NCBI GenBank assembly: GCA_000827325.1 | Contig: KN832871.1 | Coordinates: 1,116,001 to 1,180,000 of the forward strand | Source: Oidiodendron maius Zn | Taxonomy: Eukaryota > Ascomycota > Leotiomycetes > Myxotrichaceae | DNA: 64,000 nucleotides | Direction of reading: 5' to 3' | Shown: in pieces, positions 44,998-56,947 of the stretch | Layout of the letters: each line of letters opens with the position of its first letter | Numbering within the stretch: position 1 is the stretch's first letter | Translations under genes and position numbers: made by a program | Notes under the pieces: generated by a model | Seen by the model: only the letters and a program-made list of their open reading frames with translations | Databases searched by the model: none | Told to the model about the DNA's origin: nothing

Positions 44998-46760
44998 ATG
45001 CCTTGCTGCCTAGTATTTAAGGCACAACATTACACACGAGGCTCGCTAAATTGTTCCTGCAGCGACTTCTCCCCTTTCCCGCCCTACGATCCCGATCTCG
45101 ACCATTTCCTCCAGTATCTGGTGCCACTCACGCTACCTCTCGCTCCACGACTACGTCTACTATATCCTCCATCGAAGACTGCGCATCCCAGAGCCGTGAA
45201 GGCGACGTTCCAACGGCGTCGCAATCAACCCCGTCCACCATACGAGTCGACTCGTCCACCATAGCACTATCAGTCCCTTCCGGGTCAAACTCCAATCCAC
45301 ACATCCAGCCCCCCGGTTTCCAGCCTTCCTACCCTTCTCCCCCAATCATTCACAGTACTTCACCTTCCCAAGGGCCTCAGGTACGAATAACTACTCCTAC
45401 CCGCTGGAGCCTGCGTAGCGCTTTCATCGGCTGGAATCCTGACTCTTCCACCCCCTTTCGAAGTCGCGCGGGCACTGCCGGCAGTGCCACGTCAACCCAG
45501 CCACGACCACGACGATTGAGCGGCGCACGGCTGTGGAATCCGACGAATTCAACACCGAGAGCCTACCCCAGGAGTCCACCGCGGCAGAGGCCTGCCTCGC
45601 GCCGAAGGAATCGGTCTGCGGTTGAAGAGGCATCTGCGATTGCCGTTCCGCTTTCCCACCCCGCAATTGAATCACCAGGACAGGAAGGTGCAGCACCAGG
45701 TGAATATCCGCTGTTGACGTTACCGGAACAGAGGCAGAAGCGGCATTCTGCGTCTACAAAAGCAAGTTTGCAGGTAGATAGGAGGGGAAGCTCGCAAACG
45801 AATAGGATATCACTACCGAGAAGTGTCAGCATTGATATCTCACGAAGGAACAGCAGTGAACCTAAAATCGACAAAGGCAAAGGTAAGGCTGCCGAGGAAG
45901 ACGCGACGGTCACAGATAGTCCACGATTCAGCCAAGATTTAGCATCGCCAGTATCTGGCATATCTTTTGACAGAGGCAAGGGCAGAGCAACCATGTCGAC
46001 TGACCTCGAGCGTGGGCCTTCGCCACAGGATTCCTACAATCCAGGCGGTACCTCTGAAGTTCCTAACAATGCGTCACGTACCTCCCTACCAGACGGTATA
46101 GGCCCAGCCCTCTCCTCAAACAACACGTCGATCATCGGCTCCGACGGGCCAGCTGCTAATCCCGCAGAAGAATGGGGTCCCCAACACCCATGCTTCCCTC
46201 ACATGAATCCACATGTCTCTGTCAACTCCCCCTTATATCAAACTACACGCATAATCCGAATCAAAAGAGACTGGATGGTTGAGGGAGATCTCGCACCTAC
46301 ATTTTCGAATCTCTACCCTGAGATTCTAGACCCCGCGGGGGTGTCAGAGCAGGACTTTCGGAAACTCATCGAGAGAATAAACAGCGAGCTAATCCTGGCT
46401 TTCAGCCCTTGGGGACCACGAAATATTTTTGATGTTGTTATGAGCCTCGCCACTGGCTGGGTGTGGGACGATCTGGGCTTCACAGCTGTGAAAGGCCGCT
46501 TGCGGAAGGTGGAGAAGTATCTAGAGGAATGGAACAAGGATATGGAAAACAGGAGCAAAGATGGACCGGGCAGTGCTCCCATGATCGTTCCACTGAGGAG
46601 AACGGGATACATGAACGTACGTCCTCCTGACAATATCTTACTCTGCAAGACCTAACTCCAAAAACAGCTCGATATCCAAGTCCCTGATCCTGAAGTCTCG
46701 TATCCAACCGCCTCCGACGCAGAAAGGACTGATACTGGGGTCTCTGCAGCCATGCAATAA
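44998..46760 (+). CDS. ERF4: Erf4/GOLGA7-family subunit of Ras palmitoyltransferase
   Basis: Erf4 partners the DHHC enzyme Erf2 on the ER/Golgi to palmitoylate Ras. The conserved domain sits at about residues 379-530: HPCFPHMNPHV, then ELILAFSPWGPRNIFDVV and TGWVWDDLG, which match the Erf4/GOLGA7 core. The long N-terminal region is Ser/Pro/Arg-rich and disordered, as is usual in filamentous fungi. The frame lacks an ATG upstream of residue 300, so I inferred a 15-bp first exon (44998-45012, MPCCL) joined by a 50-bp intron with branch GCTAAAT to 45063. A 51-bp 3' intron (46617-46667) then joins TGYMN to LDIQVPDPEVSYP, giving the stop at 46760 and 553 residues. The domain is confident; the first exon is a prediction. 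The STE3 gene is convergent downstream. Confidence 0.86.
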
Positions 46761-47458
46761 CATTACTAATAATACCCTTCCCCTTGTCTCCTTTCCTATC
46801 ACTTTATATTTTCACCTACTATACGTTTTTCGAGGCCCCGGCTTATAGCTTGATATGGGTAGATGTTATACCCCGCCACCTAACATGGCGAATATATGTT
46901 TTCTGCGTAGGCGTTTAGGAAGAGTTTGGATCGAAAGGGATAATTATATGTCTTACGGTAGCTTAATCTAGGGGGTTCTAGGATGCATAGCGTAGCGTTG
47001 GGATGACTTTTATATATACCTGGGTGCTCCATTCCAATCCTGGGTATTATCCTAATATGCAATGTTATACTCGTAACTAAATTCCACGATATTAGAATAC
47101 TGCATAACTTGGTCCTGATAAAGGGTTGTAGTATTTTAGCGAATAGATGTTAGTTATCACGAGCATAACCTTTATTTTGCTGGAGAGACGTATTTTCACT
47201 GGTGCAAGACTGTCATAATCTAGATACTGGTATGCACAACCGCAACTCTTCTCTCTCTGGTCCATCCCCTGGAAAACCTATTATAAGAGACACAGCCTTC
47301 TCTCAACCTTTCCTCCGAGTGGCAAACGCTGTTCAGAAGTACGAAACGGGTGGAATGAGCAAATGAGAGTATAAAACACAGTATTCTCGGTTTGCATGCC
47401 AGCCTCATGTATCTGCATTTTCTGTATCTTTATTTTTGTGTGCTTACGGTATCGGCGA
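46761..47458. other. Convergent intergenic region (ERF4 and STE3 3' flanks)
   Basis: 0.7 kb, AT-rich, with no gene-like frame. Presumed 3' untranslated regions. Confidence 0.6.
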
Positions 47459-49261
47459 TTATGACTGGTGCGGAGCTGCCTCCTCGAATATCTCCAGTTT
47501 TCTCTCAACTTTAATCTCTTGCTTGCTGGAGTGAGAGGAGTGGAGGTCAACGGTGACCGTATCGGGAATCACACCAAGGAACATGTTTCTCTGCTCGTGA
47601 ATTTGTCTCGCACGTTCGCGGAAGGAACGAGTTCCCATGCGTGGTGCAGGAGGGTCGAGTGCGGCCTCTGGATCTGTGTTGCTCCAGATGGTAGTTTCAA
47701 TGGAGCCTGGGGCAGTGAGAGAGGCGGCGTCATTCTGGAGCCTGCCTTGGTGCTCAAAGTTGTTGGATGTACTAAGCGTGTTGATATTATTAGCTGCTGG
47801 GAGTGCGTGAGGAAGATTGGAGTGAGTTCTGAAAGGAGAGCCGAAAAGATTTGTTTTATAGACGGGTTCCGGGCGAGAGACTGCCAAAGCAGAAGTCATA
47901 ACAGGGGGGAATAAATCCGAGGACCGTGTTGCGAACTTTAAATCTGCAGTCATCGCCGTGGAGGTTGATTTGCTGCCGGATGATTTTGCATGATTGAGTG
48001 TAGCCCCAGAGTCTCTGCGTGGTGATAACCTACGTAGAGAAATTAGTACAATACATGTTAGAGTAGGTAAGCCTAGAGACTTGTAGCAAGACAGACTAAC
48101 ATATCTGAAGTCGTCGCCCGATTTGACCCTTTTGTCCCATCATAGTAATGAATGACCCTGGTGACGATGTCGAATCGAGAGGTTGAGCTGGCTCCCGATG
48201 AACCGTCTCTTCTATGCGTAGGCAACTCTCTCAGTTCCAACAGGGCGGGGAAAATATTCCCAAAGCCGCAGCTCACAAGTCCACGCTTGTAAATCTCCTT
48301 CCCTTCATTGCTTAGACCGTACAAGACGACCAGAAAGCATGCCATGGCAATTTCAAGCCAACCGTTATACTGGGGAAGGGGTGACAAATCGGTAGTGACA
48401 TACACGATCTGGTTCCACACTGCGGGATCGTGCACTCTGGACCAGGAATAGGAGGTGTACTTAATGTTCACGTTGTCGTAGAGGTAGAAGAGAACAACTG
48501 GAAGGTAAACAATAAGGATGCAGCCCGACAGGAAGAATAACTTTACAAAACGTCGAGCATTAAGGCCAGATCCGGTGCTTGAGAGTGTGCTGGAAAGAAC
48601 ACCACGATGCCTGCGAAGGCGAATAATGACCAAAACTAGTTTTCGAGATTAGTTGCCAATTATCTAGCCCCTTGGAAGAAAACCTACCTGCAAGACAGCA
48701 GTTCACAAGTGCAAATATCGGAGGCCACATTGCGAAGATGACTACAGTGGGCCAGCTATTATCCCAGTAGCTTGCGCAGCCATATATAGTGGCTATGGCA
48801 AATCGATTTGTCAGAACAATGTATTGCAGAGCGACTTGCAGGACAGGAACCAGGAAGCAAAAGAGCAATTCAGTTATGACTCTCCTGCATCTACACTTCT
48901 GAGATTCGTAGAGGCGAGGATTTTCAGTATCGAGAGCCTTGGCTAGATCCCACGAAAGGTAAGCCGAAGAACTGGCAAGTAGTGTGGTCAGAGGAGTCCT
49001 TATGGCAGCTTGGACGTCACATAGGCCGACCCCACTATACCATTCTGCGGTATTATTATTTGGCCATAGAATGGCATTGGTGAGCGTGAGGACGTTCTCG
49101 ATGGCTAAAACAATCACAAGGGTGCATGCCGCTAGCTTCTTAACCTTGAGGAGAAGGAGTAACGAAACGTAATTGGCCGCGATTAATAACGCGGCGCATA
49201 TTGGAAGGAGAATAGCGTTCGGAGTAGTAGAGACCGAGGCCGGTGGGATTGGGTTCTCCAT
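47459..49261 (-). CDS. STE3: STE3-type pheromone receptor (seven-helix GPCR)
   Basis: This is the receptor for the farnesylated a-factor-like mating pheromone, coupled to the G protein/MAPK cascade (PRE-1 in Neurospora, PreA in Aspergillus). Three exons: 49261-48688, 48635-48101 and 48029-47459 (introns 52 and 71 bp); 559 residues. Family marks are NAILLPICAAL in helix 1, NAILWPNNN and YSGVGLCDVQ before helix 3, ELLFCFLVPVLQVALQYIV in helix 4, WPTVVIFAMWPP in helix 5, the third-loop STGSGLNARRFVKLFFLSG across the join VLVIIRLRRHRG, and a C-terminal tail of about 190 residues rich in Ser/Thr. The first intron is placed exactly where the frame and the LVIIRLRRHR motif require. The short 3' frame at 47459-47953 is the last exon, not a separate gene. 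The sequence does not show which mating type uses it. Confidence 0.92.
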
Positions 49262-50776
49262 TTTGAAAGTCTAGGACCAACCGAGAGGGTTGTTGCAGTC
49301 GTCGGGTTTGACATGTAAATTTTAAAGTCAATATCCACGAAGACACAATGAATCCAGAAATCAGAGAGATGTGCCGTGTGAGAAGTGCCCTGACTGAGAT
49401 CAGGACTGATAAAGAAGACGGGTGGCAGCTTGAAGAGGTTGTGGCGATCAAGTACTTCATGGAAGATGGGAGATTGTTTGCGCCGAAGAGGTGTGTGAGA
49501 AAGAGAGACAAGGTTGACGACCGGTTAGGTTTGAAAAGAAAAGCCATGATATCAAGATCCATGGAAGAGGAGGCATCTCAATAGCCACTCGCAACGGCAA
49601 TAGGAGGGAAGTGCGGGCCGCTGTTGATAGCCCACCGTTCATAGACAGGAAACTGCCAATAGCACCTCCACGCAAACACGGCAGCACAGCAAGATCCTGT
49701 ACAGACCGGGTCAAAAAATGATAGGAGATATAATGTGCGAGATGTAACCCTACCGTGCAGCGCGGAAGAGGTGTTCCCGTCCCCTGAAACTCTGTTTGGT
49801 AGCTGATGCAGTTGAGATCTCGCGGGCAAGTCGTCTCCCTATTGACACCAGAATCGGGCCTAGCGCGGTTTTCACCTGGCACACCATCATTCCCAAGCAC
49901 GCTGGTCTTCGAGACTTCGAGAGACACGTCGATATTTGAATGACGCAATGAACGGACTGTATGGAACGGCAGGAAGAAAAAGGAAAAAACGAAGAGGCAT
50001 GAGTTGTAGTAGCCAACGCTATGCGCGATTACAATGAAGTTCCACCGATGTGTACTTAACAGTTTGGGATGACCTAGCGGTCCGTGAGAGCGGGGGACGT
50101 GCTTCATGCATTATTTACCCAGAATAGACCAGACGGGAACTAATGGATATAATGACGGTGATTGGAATTCAGCCTTGCTGTCTTCTGTATTTGGATGGGG
50201 TTGTAGATTTGCTCCGATCGCATGAGTTTTTTGAAAGTAAGGCTAAGTCACATGATATTCCTATCACGTGTACCTAATTATACTCATCCTAATATCTAGA
50301 TCCGGCGGATTTGAAGAGGAAGCAGAATATCGGTATCATGGATGGTGGTGATAATGACTAGATGGTATTAATATCTAATTAAGCAGACGATCTAATGTCT
50401 GATATTTCTATGTGATATCACGGTTACCGGCCAGCAATACCAATATATCCTCCCCATCTCAATGGGCAGTCCTCAAACTGTTTTCAGGTGGTTGAGAAGT
50501 AAAATAACAACATTTATGAAAACAAAGCTATACGGCTTCAGATTGCGCATATCCCTCTCGCCACAACCAGAATCGCCCAATTCAACACGGCCAGCCATCT
50601 CCCATAATACCAACACCGTAAACAGGCCTGCATGTCATATGCATCCATTAACGTAGGTATGGTTGTACAACATTCAAGGTGCAGAAGTAACAGCAAGAAA
50701 AAGTCATCAAAGAACGAGAGGGGTATAAACTGATCAACAAACCTGACGCCCCCACCAAACCCGTTGATCTATCGTT
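49262..50776. other. Intergenic: STE3 promoter region
   Basis: 1.5 kb upstream of STE3 and downstream of the neighbouring membrane-protein gene. A 216-codon minus frame (49457-50107) lacks any family feature and overlaps other frames. The right part (50110-50480) is AT-rich. No gene is supported. Confidence 0.55.
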
Positions 50777-52232
50777 CTATCTCTTCCCTCCCACCCACGA
50801 AATTCCTTTGGCTCCATTGGCACTCCGACTCGCCTGCCTCCCCGCAGATGGCCTCTGGGCCCCAACCGATTTCCCACCTACTCTAACCAGGCCGACAAGA
50901 GCTGTCAAGATCTTGAATGGTGTTCCGACAATGACGCCGAGGATCTGGAGTGGGACCGTCACCGCCGTAGTTACCCACCCGCTGAACCCCGCATTCTCGC
51001 TCTTGCTCGCCGCGGCTGCAGCCAGAGACACGGCGTCGCTCAATCGGGCTTCGAGATCAAGCAGTTTCGTTTCGGTTTGGAACGCCTGGAGCGTCGCGCG
51101 CTTTTCATACCTCCGTACCGCGCGGGTGAGGGCGTCGAGATCAGGTTGGATCGCACGCCTCACGTCCGCCGTGAGTTTGCTGCTTAAGTTGGTGTCCGCT
51201 GTGGCGTTGCCGGGCGACTCCGCTCGGCTGCGGGCTTCGAGCTCTTCTAGTCTGTGCAGGAGAGCCTTAGGTTCCAGGGATGACGCATCTGTTGTTGCGT
51301 AGGGGTTGGAGTTCACAATTCGCTGGAGGTGCAGAGTGCGCGCCTGCACGAGCTTGACTAGGTGAGCCATTGGCCGGAGTTCAGATGCCAGGAGGAAGAT
51401 GGTAAGGTTGTAGTTCGAGACGAGGCCTTCCGACGGTCGAGAGAGCTGATCTCGTAGTGTGTGCAGAAGATAGGCTGCAAGTACTGGCGCGATAAAACAT
51501 GATAGCAGGGCCAGCAACTCGTGTCTGTACAGCTCCTTCGCCGCCGACTCAGCATGCGCCGGACGTCGTCGTCTGGGTTTCCGAGCTGGTTTGTGGGCAG
51601 GAGGAGGAGAATCCTCTGGCACTTCGTCCAGAGTTGCTTGGGACATGCTGAGAGCGCTCTCGTCCTCGCTGTCCCCGTCCATAAGCTCATCCCCGTTCCC
51701 CTCCTCCTCTGTCCGTATCGCTTGTGCCGACTGATACCAATCCCTGGATATGGATTAGCACGCAATACTCATCACACAAAGGGTAGAAATCAACCAACCA
51801 AGGTAACCTCACAGACCAGTTCAAGAAAATTGCAGCCAGGCCAAGGAGCATGATATCCGTGATCACCGAACTGCCATTCTTGAATAGCATTCCTCCCACG
51901 GCGGGCAGCAGCGCAAACGCCAACGGCGCTGAGTGCCATGCCGAGGACGACTGTTCCGCCGGCAGTGCCCTAGCATCCCTCGGTGGCTTGGGGAGCAGCA
52001 GATCGTCTGTCGACGACTGGAATGACCTCCTGGCCTCATTCAGCGAGTAGTCCGAGAAGTTGGAACTTCGCCTCCGCACGCCGAGCACGGGGTGCGCTGA
52101 TGTCTCTGCGCCCAGCCGCTGCACCAGCGATCGCTGGCGCAGCTGCGGGGCATCATTGTTCATCGTCATCGCTCGTCGAAGAGAGGTCCCTAGGGTTGGC
52201 GTTGGTGCTGGGTTCTGCGCGTCGTCCGCCAT
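50777..52232 (-). CDS. Uncharacterised fungal membrane protein (466 aa)
   Basis: I recall similar conserved hypothetical proteins in Pezizomycotina but no known function. Two exons, 52232-51799 and 51743-50777, with a 55-bp intron; the join gives the motif RLPWDWYQSAQAIR. An N-terminal Ser/Arg stretch (SSNFSDYSLNEARRSF) precedes two hydrophobic segments (PLAFALLPAVGGMLF and TDIMLLGLAAIFLNW, about residues 103-143). A basic patch (KPARKPRRRRP, about 195-205) and a third segment (LLALLSCFIAPVLAAYLL) come next. A coiled-coil-like region follows, then a C-terminal hydrophobic stretch (VPLQILGVIVGTPFKIL). It is predicted to be an organelle membrane protein with its coiled coil on one side. Splicing and frame are well supported; function is not. 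Confidence 0.8.
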
Positions 52233-53517
52233 CGCGGGCGGGATTGTTTTGGCAGCGCGGAATGTGTTCGATGACGATGGTTTCGGTTCGGCATTTGCGG
52301 GGGGACCTGGACGGGTGGAGAACGCGGCCCCCTGGGATCGCTCAGATCAGGGAATAGCCTGCGCTTTAGGACCATGCCCTTTGTGGTGCGTTTTCCGTCA
52401 ATACTGTCGGTGGTACAGCAGGCCTGCAGTGTCTCGGAGGGCTAGACTATCGATCCTAATATACTATGATATGCCTCTTTCTATGACAAAACCACTCAGC
52501 TATCCAGTTCAGCTCCTCGGCAGGCCCGGGAACTTTGCCGCCCCGTCCATAGCGGCCTCCCGTTCTCGCTTGGATAATGCTAAGTCCTGCCCAGCTCAGG
52601 GCGTTGTACAAACCGGGCAGGTTCGATGGAGTTATGGGAGAGTTGTATTCTAAAGTGTAGTAGGCAGACAATTCTTGTATGTGAATATGCCAGCCTGGAA
52701 TTGCATGCTTGAGAGCCTGCAGCCCATTCTCCTTACTAGTCACTGCACCGCGCGACTGAAAGATATGTAACCGGATGGCAAATGTAAAATACGAAGCACG
52801 GTTCTGTAGAGCTACTAGGGGCCAAGTAGAGCATCTTGGGAAGGACACTATTGGAAAATAGGATATCATATTTAAACCTTACGGTACTTTGTTAGTCCTC
52901 CAACCTCCTCGGCATATTTTATGTCAGCCCCCCTTCCACTCCTCGCTGCCCAACCCTTCTTATTACTGTGAGTTGCAACCATACTGTTAAGATATATGCC
53001 TCGCTCATCCACCTTCTAAGTACAGCCGTCTGTGGGAGAAATTGGACTTAAGGGAATTTTTTTCCATATTCGTAATTCGTTTAATTTCAATAAAAAGAGG
53101 CAGCTTCGCATATATAGAGGCTGCAATTAAAATAACGCGCGCCGAGCATCGATAGTCAATGGTAAAGAAGTTGATATAATAAAGGCGCTAATTTTTTCTA
53201 TATCCCTCGCCGTAGACATAGGACGAGGATGAAGGGATAAGGAAAGCTTGGATAGTTATAATGTTGAACCGCGACCACGCGACTGAGAACGAAGGACAGC
53301 GGAGTTGGGTACCGAGAGCGCATTTGAGACATGAGATCGTTAATACGGAAACACTTGCGCGGCTGATAGGTGGCAGTGGATAGATTCCGTAAAGTAAGAA
53401 GAAGATCGCCGACGTGATAAATTGATGTTCTGGGTATACGCTGACCATGGTACCTTCTATGCTTGTTCGTGGACAGAATTCGAAAGACGTGATATTCGTT
53501 AGTTGGGGCGAGGCTGG
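52233..53517. other. Intergenic: promoter of the membrane-protein gene and 3' flank of the YDR124W-like gene
   Basis: 1.3 kb. Overlapping frames at 52060-52653 (+) and 52456-52869 (-) have no features. The right part (52870-53180) is AT-rich. No gene is supported. Confidence 0.55.
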
Positions 53518-55477
53518 TTAGCCAGTGTGGATGTTGTGCTCGTCCTTCATCTCTGGATCGTGCTGTCCATATGCTCCACCATCATGGAGGTAGTCCTGAA
53601 AGTCTTGGGAGACTTGATTGGGATGGTGCAAGCTGCCCGTTCTTAACTGATTACCGAGTGCCGGTGTGGAATCGTACCTCCCATTCGGCACATCGAACGG
53701 AGGCTGGGCTAACCGCTGAGGGAGCATGGACTGTTGAGAGATTGGTTGAGGGACCTGATAGGGTGCAGAATGAGGGACGACGGGTTGGGGCGAGTTCGAC
53801 ATGTAGTAGTTTGTCGTCAGTGGGCCGCTGCTCACAATACTACCCTGCCAATCGTACATATTTGGAGGGCCTTGATAAGTGGACGATGTGAAGGTGCGGC
53901 GGCTTGGATCCTGCGCTCCAGGGCTCTCTGGTTGGAAGCCACGGGAGAGATACGAGCCATCGCTGAATGGATTATGGTCCTCCAACTGAGGTTGGCTGTA
54001 CTGGCGAATGGGAGCAGCCCGCACCCTGTAGAAGTCGCCCGGGTCGTGCGACTGGAGAGACTGGCTCGACATCATGGTTGTTGGAGAGACTAGGCTGTCG
54101 GACGTCGGAGGACTGGCAGGAACAATAGACTCACGTGCCTCCTCCTCAACCTTGACCTCATCTTCAAAATCCTCGTCATCGGAGACGTTGATCCGATTCT
54201 TGTCGCCGTACGGCGTCACAGAAATGCAGGTTGATGCATCTAGGAGAGGCTGTCAGCTCTAACTGCCTGTGAGAAGCTTTAGGAAAGCTTACCAACTTCA
54301 CTGTTCCTGTATCGCTCTTCCAGTCTTGCAACTCTAAAGATCTCCTTTAGGTAGATCTTCTTGGCTGCGTTATCTGGGTTTTCCTTGAACCAATTCTTCA
54401 TCGATTCGTTAGTTACCTGCTCCAGCTTTTCGACATTCAGGCCGAGCTTCTGGACGGTGGCACATTGGCTGTTCCGTGGCTCGATGATCATGCGTAAGAT
54501 GTGGACTAGGAGCCTGAGCCGTTCTGGTTCTCATGTTAGGCCAAGTATATACAGAGCACTTTGGAGTTAACCTACCGGGCTTCTTAAGATGATCGGGCTC
54601 CTTGTGCGTGACATGATTTTCACCCTCTGTATTTGGCCACCACGGAGGCGCCTTGATGTTGCCCTTTGTGTAGGGGTGGTTGGACTGCTTTTTAGGCTCA
54701 ACGAGCTTGACAAAAGCTTTAGCCATCACCTTACATGACGACTGCTGCATATCCATGAAACGGTGCAGGTATAGCTGCTCGACAGCTGTCGTATCCCCAA
54801 TGACTAGGCGCTGCGTCTTCCGAGTAGGCACGGTTGAATCATCGGTGTCACCGTAGCGCTTCTGATAGAGCGTGGGACGGGAACGCTTTCGCTTCCCACT
54901 CGTGGCCGTGTCATCATCGTCCGAGTCATCGGACCTTGGCAGCAGGAGTTGGCGCCGGTTCCTCCCGCCGGACGACGAGCCCCCGCTGCTGGACGGCTTA
55001 CGTTGAATCTCGTTATCGAAATCGTCAGCAAGATCCTCTTCGCTGTATCCTACCATGCCCGTTAGCAAAAGACGGGGCGTTACCCCTGAGCTGAGACAAC
55101 AAACCTCGGGCGGCCAGCTGCACGCTGCTATGGAAATCCCTCTTGAAGTCACTGGTGAAAATTCTACTCTGGAGAGGAGTGAGAGAGGTAGACGTGTACG
55201 TCTTTAGCTTTCCATTCTCGTGAAGCACAGCGAGTGCGAACTCCTTGACCTTGAGGCCAGCACAATCCTTCAGAGCGCTTTCGACGGTCTTGAAGCGAGT
55301 CAGCCCATGAACTTGCTAGTACAGTTGGCGAGTACCTACCAGCCATCTAGAATGGATTGGTTGAGCCGCAAAGCGGCCGTCTTGAGGCATGTCGAGGAAG
55401 GGTCTTTCCTGGGGCCAGCCATGTTCCCTCGGAGGGTACAGGTCTCTGTGTGGCAACTGGTCCCTGGGCTGGACCAT
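53518..55477 (-). CDS. YDR124W-like helical bundle protein (DUF2841), 582 aa
   Basis: The DUF2841 family is fungal and its biochemical role is not known. Five exons: 55477-55340, 55288-55105, 55049-54576, 54523-54293 and 54239-53518. The core helical domain (about residues 190-342) is clear: TTAVEQLYLHRFMDMQQSSC, APPWWPNTEGENHVTHKEPD, then KKPERLRLLVHILRMI across the third intron. Upstream, TVESALKDCAGLKVKEFALAVL is a typical family N-terminal region. The tail (343-582) is Pro/Gln/Ser-rich and disordered, with an acidic SDDEDFEDE patch. Frame closes over all five exons. The first intron uses an AAG acceptor (55289) because a TAG codon and the CTGAC branch site lie before it. The start Met at 55477 is the first in frame; an upstream exon cannot be excluded. 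A nuclear/transcription role is a guess from basic and acidic stretches. Confidence 0.82.
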
Positions 55478-56903
55478 CCTGGAGGTGAGAGAAGAGAATG
55501 TTTGGGTCGAAGAAAGGAATGAGTCCGTCCCAGTGACGGGGTTTCGGCGAGATATACTTTGTGGTAGCCGAGCAGTCAAACTGACGGCAATATATGCTTT
55601 TTCTAGGGGGCAACGATGGATCCAACGGACCGGGTCCCAGGTGAGGATTCTATCGGATTCTCATGCAGTTGAGGAGATCTCTAATGCCATGCGTTGGCGG
55701 GGCAGGACGCTAGATGTAGAACGGTCGTGGGCAGGCCCCTGTCAGTACAGATCCCAGATTCAGGGAAGGACCCTGAAGACAAGCGGATCTGGGCCTGGGG
55801 GAGGGGCGTGAATGAGTCGGGAAATGCCAGAAAGGGAGATGGGGAAGGAGGAGAGGTTGAGGCTAGATGAGGCGAGACAGATTGCCGGCGCGAGCGGGAG
55901 AGCCAATGGGGCCTGCGAGGGAGGGGTCGATCGATGGCGTATTTCCTTGGTCTCACGGGAATGGCGTGGGGTTTATTAAGAGCAGTGTGATTCCGAGGGA
56001 ACGTAGGATTGGCGACGAGGGGGAGAGACACCTTTAGGTCCGGGACGTGGGTTAGACTCTTATGGGGCAACAAGGGGACTCCTCAGGAAAATCGGAGATA
56101 GGACCAACAGCTGTGGCACGAGTCAGAGCCCGCGTGCGCCCATAGCTCCGCGGCAAACCGCTGGACCAACAGAGTACGGAGGAGGACCGGCCACGGCTGC
56201 GACCGCAACGCGAAGACGAGGCTAAGCGTGACCCCAGATGGAGGTAGGCTGTGATGGGCGCAGTGATGGATTTAGACGAGTGGCCCTGCACAGTTTACTG
56301 CTTCTGGCCGCAAAGGGACGATTTGGGTCGAAGGAGATGATGTCGGTGGAAGCGATGCGGCGAGGGCGAAAGGAGGCGAGCCTCTCGAGACGAAACGAAA
56401 CGAGACCCGCGGATGTGGCCCGAGCCGATGGCAAGCGGGAGGCTAAAAAAGGATTAGGGGTTAGGGTGCTAGAGCTGCTCCGCGTAAGCTGGAGGCCAAG
56501 AGCGAGCGCGATGGCTACAATGGCAGCGCGGGAGAATGGAGCAAGGCCGGGCGTCTTTTGCACGGCGCCAGAGCGATCGTGGAGGGACCGCTGCTGGGAG
56601 GGGAGGCCCGGGACAAGGTGGCACTCACTCCGCCCGCCTTGGGGGAATGGTGTCCTGGACGAGGTTGCGGTGCTGCGATTGTCGAGGCAGCGTAGCGCAG
56701 CGCGATAGAAGCCAAGCCAAGTGAAGAGGCCGTAGTGCCGTCGAGCTGTCGGTCGTTGCGGATAGCCTGTCGCAGTAGCAGCAGGAGCAGGAAGCAGGCG
56801 TGTCGTAGCGGTCGTGGCAGAGCAATAGTAGGACGCGGCGCCAGGCGGGCGTAGGGATGCGTCAACGGATGGGACGCCGTGGATTGAGGTGGGATTATGT
56901 GGG

Positions 56904-56947
56904 TATGTATGTATGTATGTCTGTCTGTATGTATGTGTGCATGTATG
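56904..56947. repeat. TATG microsatellite (imperfect)
   Basis: Tandem TATG units with a short TCTG interruption. Confidence 0.8.

Noticed and set aside
47459-47953. Separate 164-aa gene starting MTADLKF
   Set aside because: It is the last exon of STE3: the 71-bp intron at 48030-48100 joins it in frame.
55316-55339. 24-bp GTAGGT...CTAG intron in the YDR124W-like gene
   Set aside because: Below any known fungal intron size and it contains no usable branch site; the 51-bp intron explains the data better.
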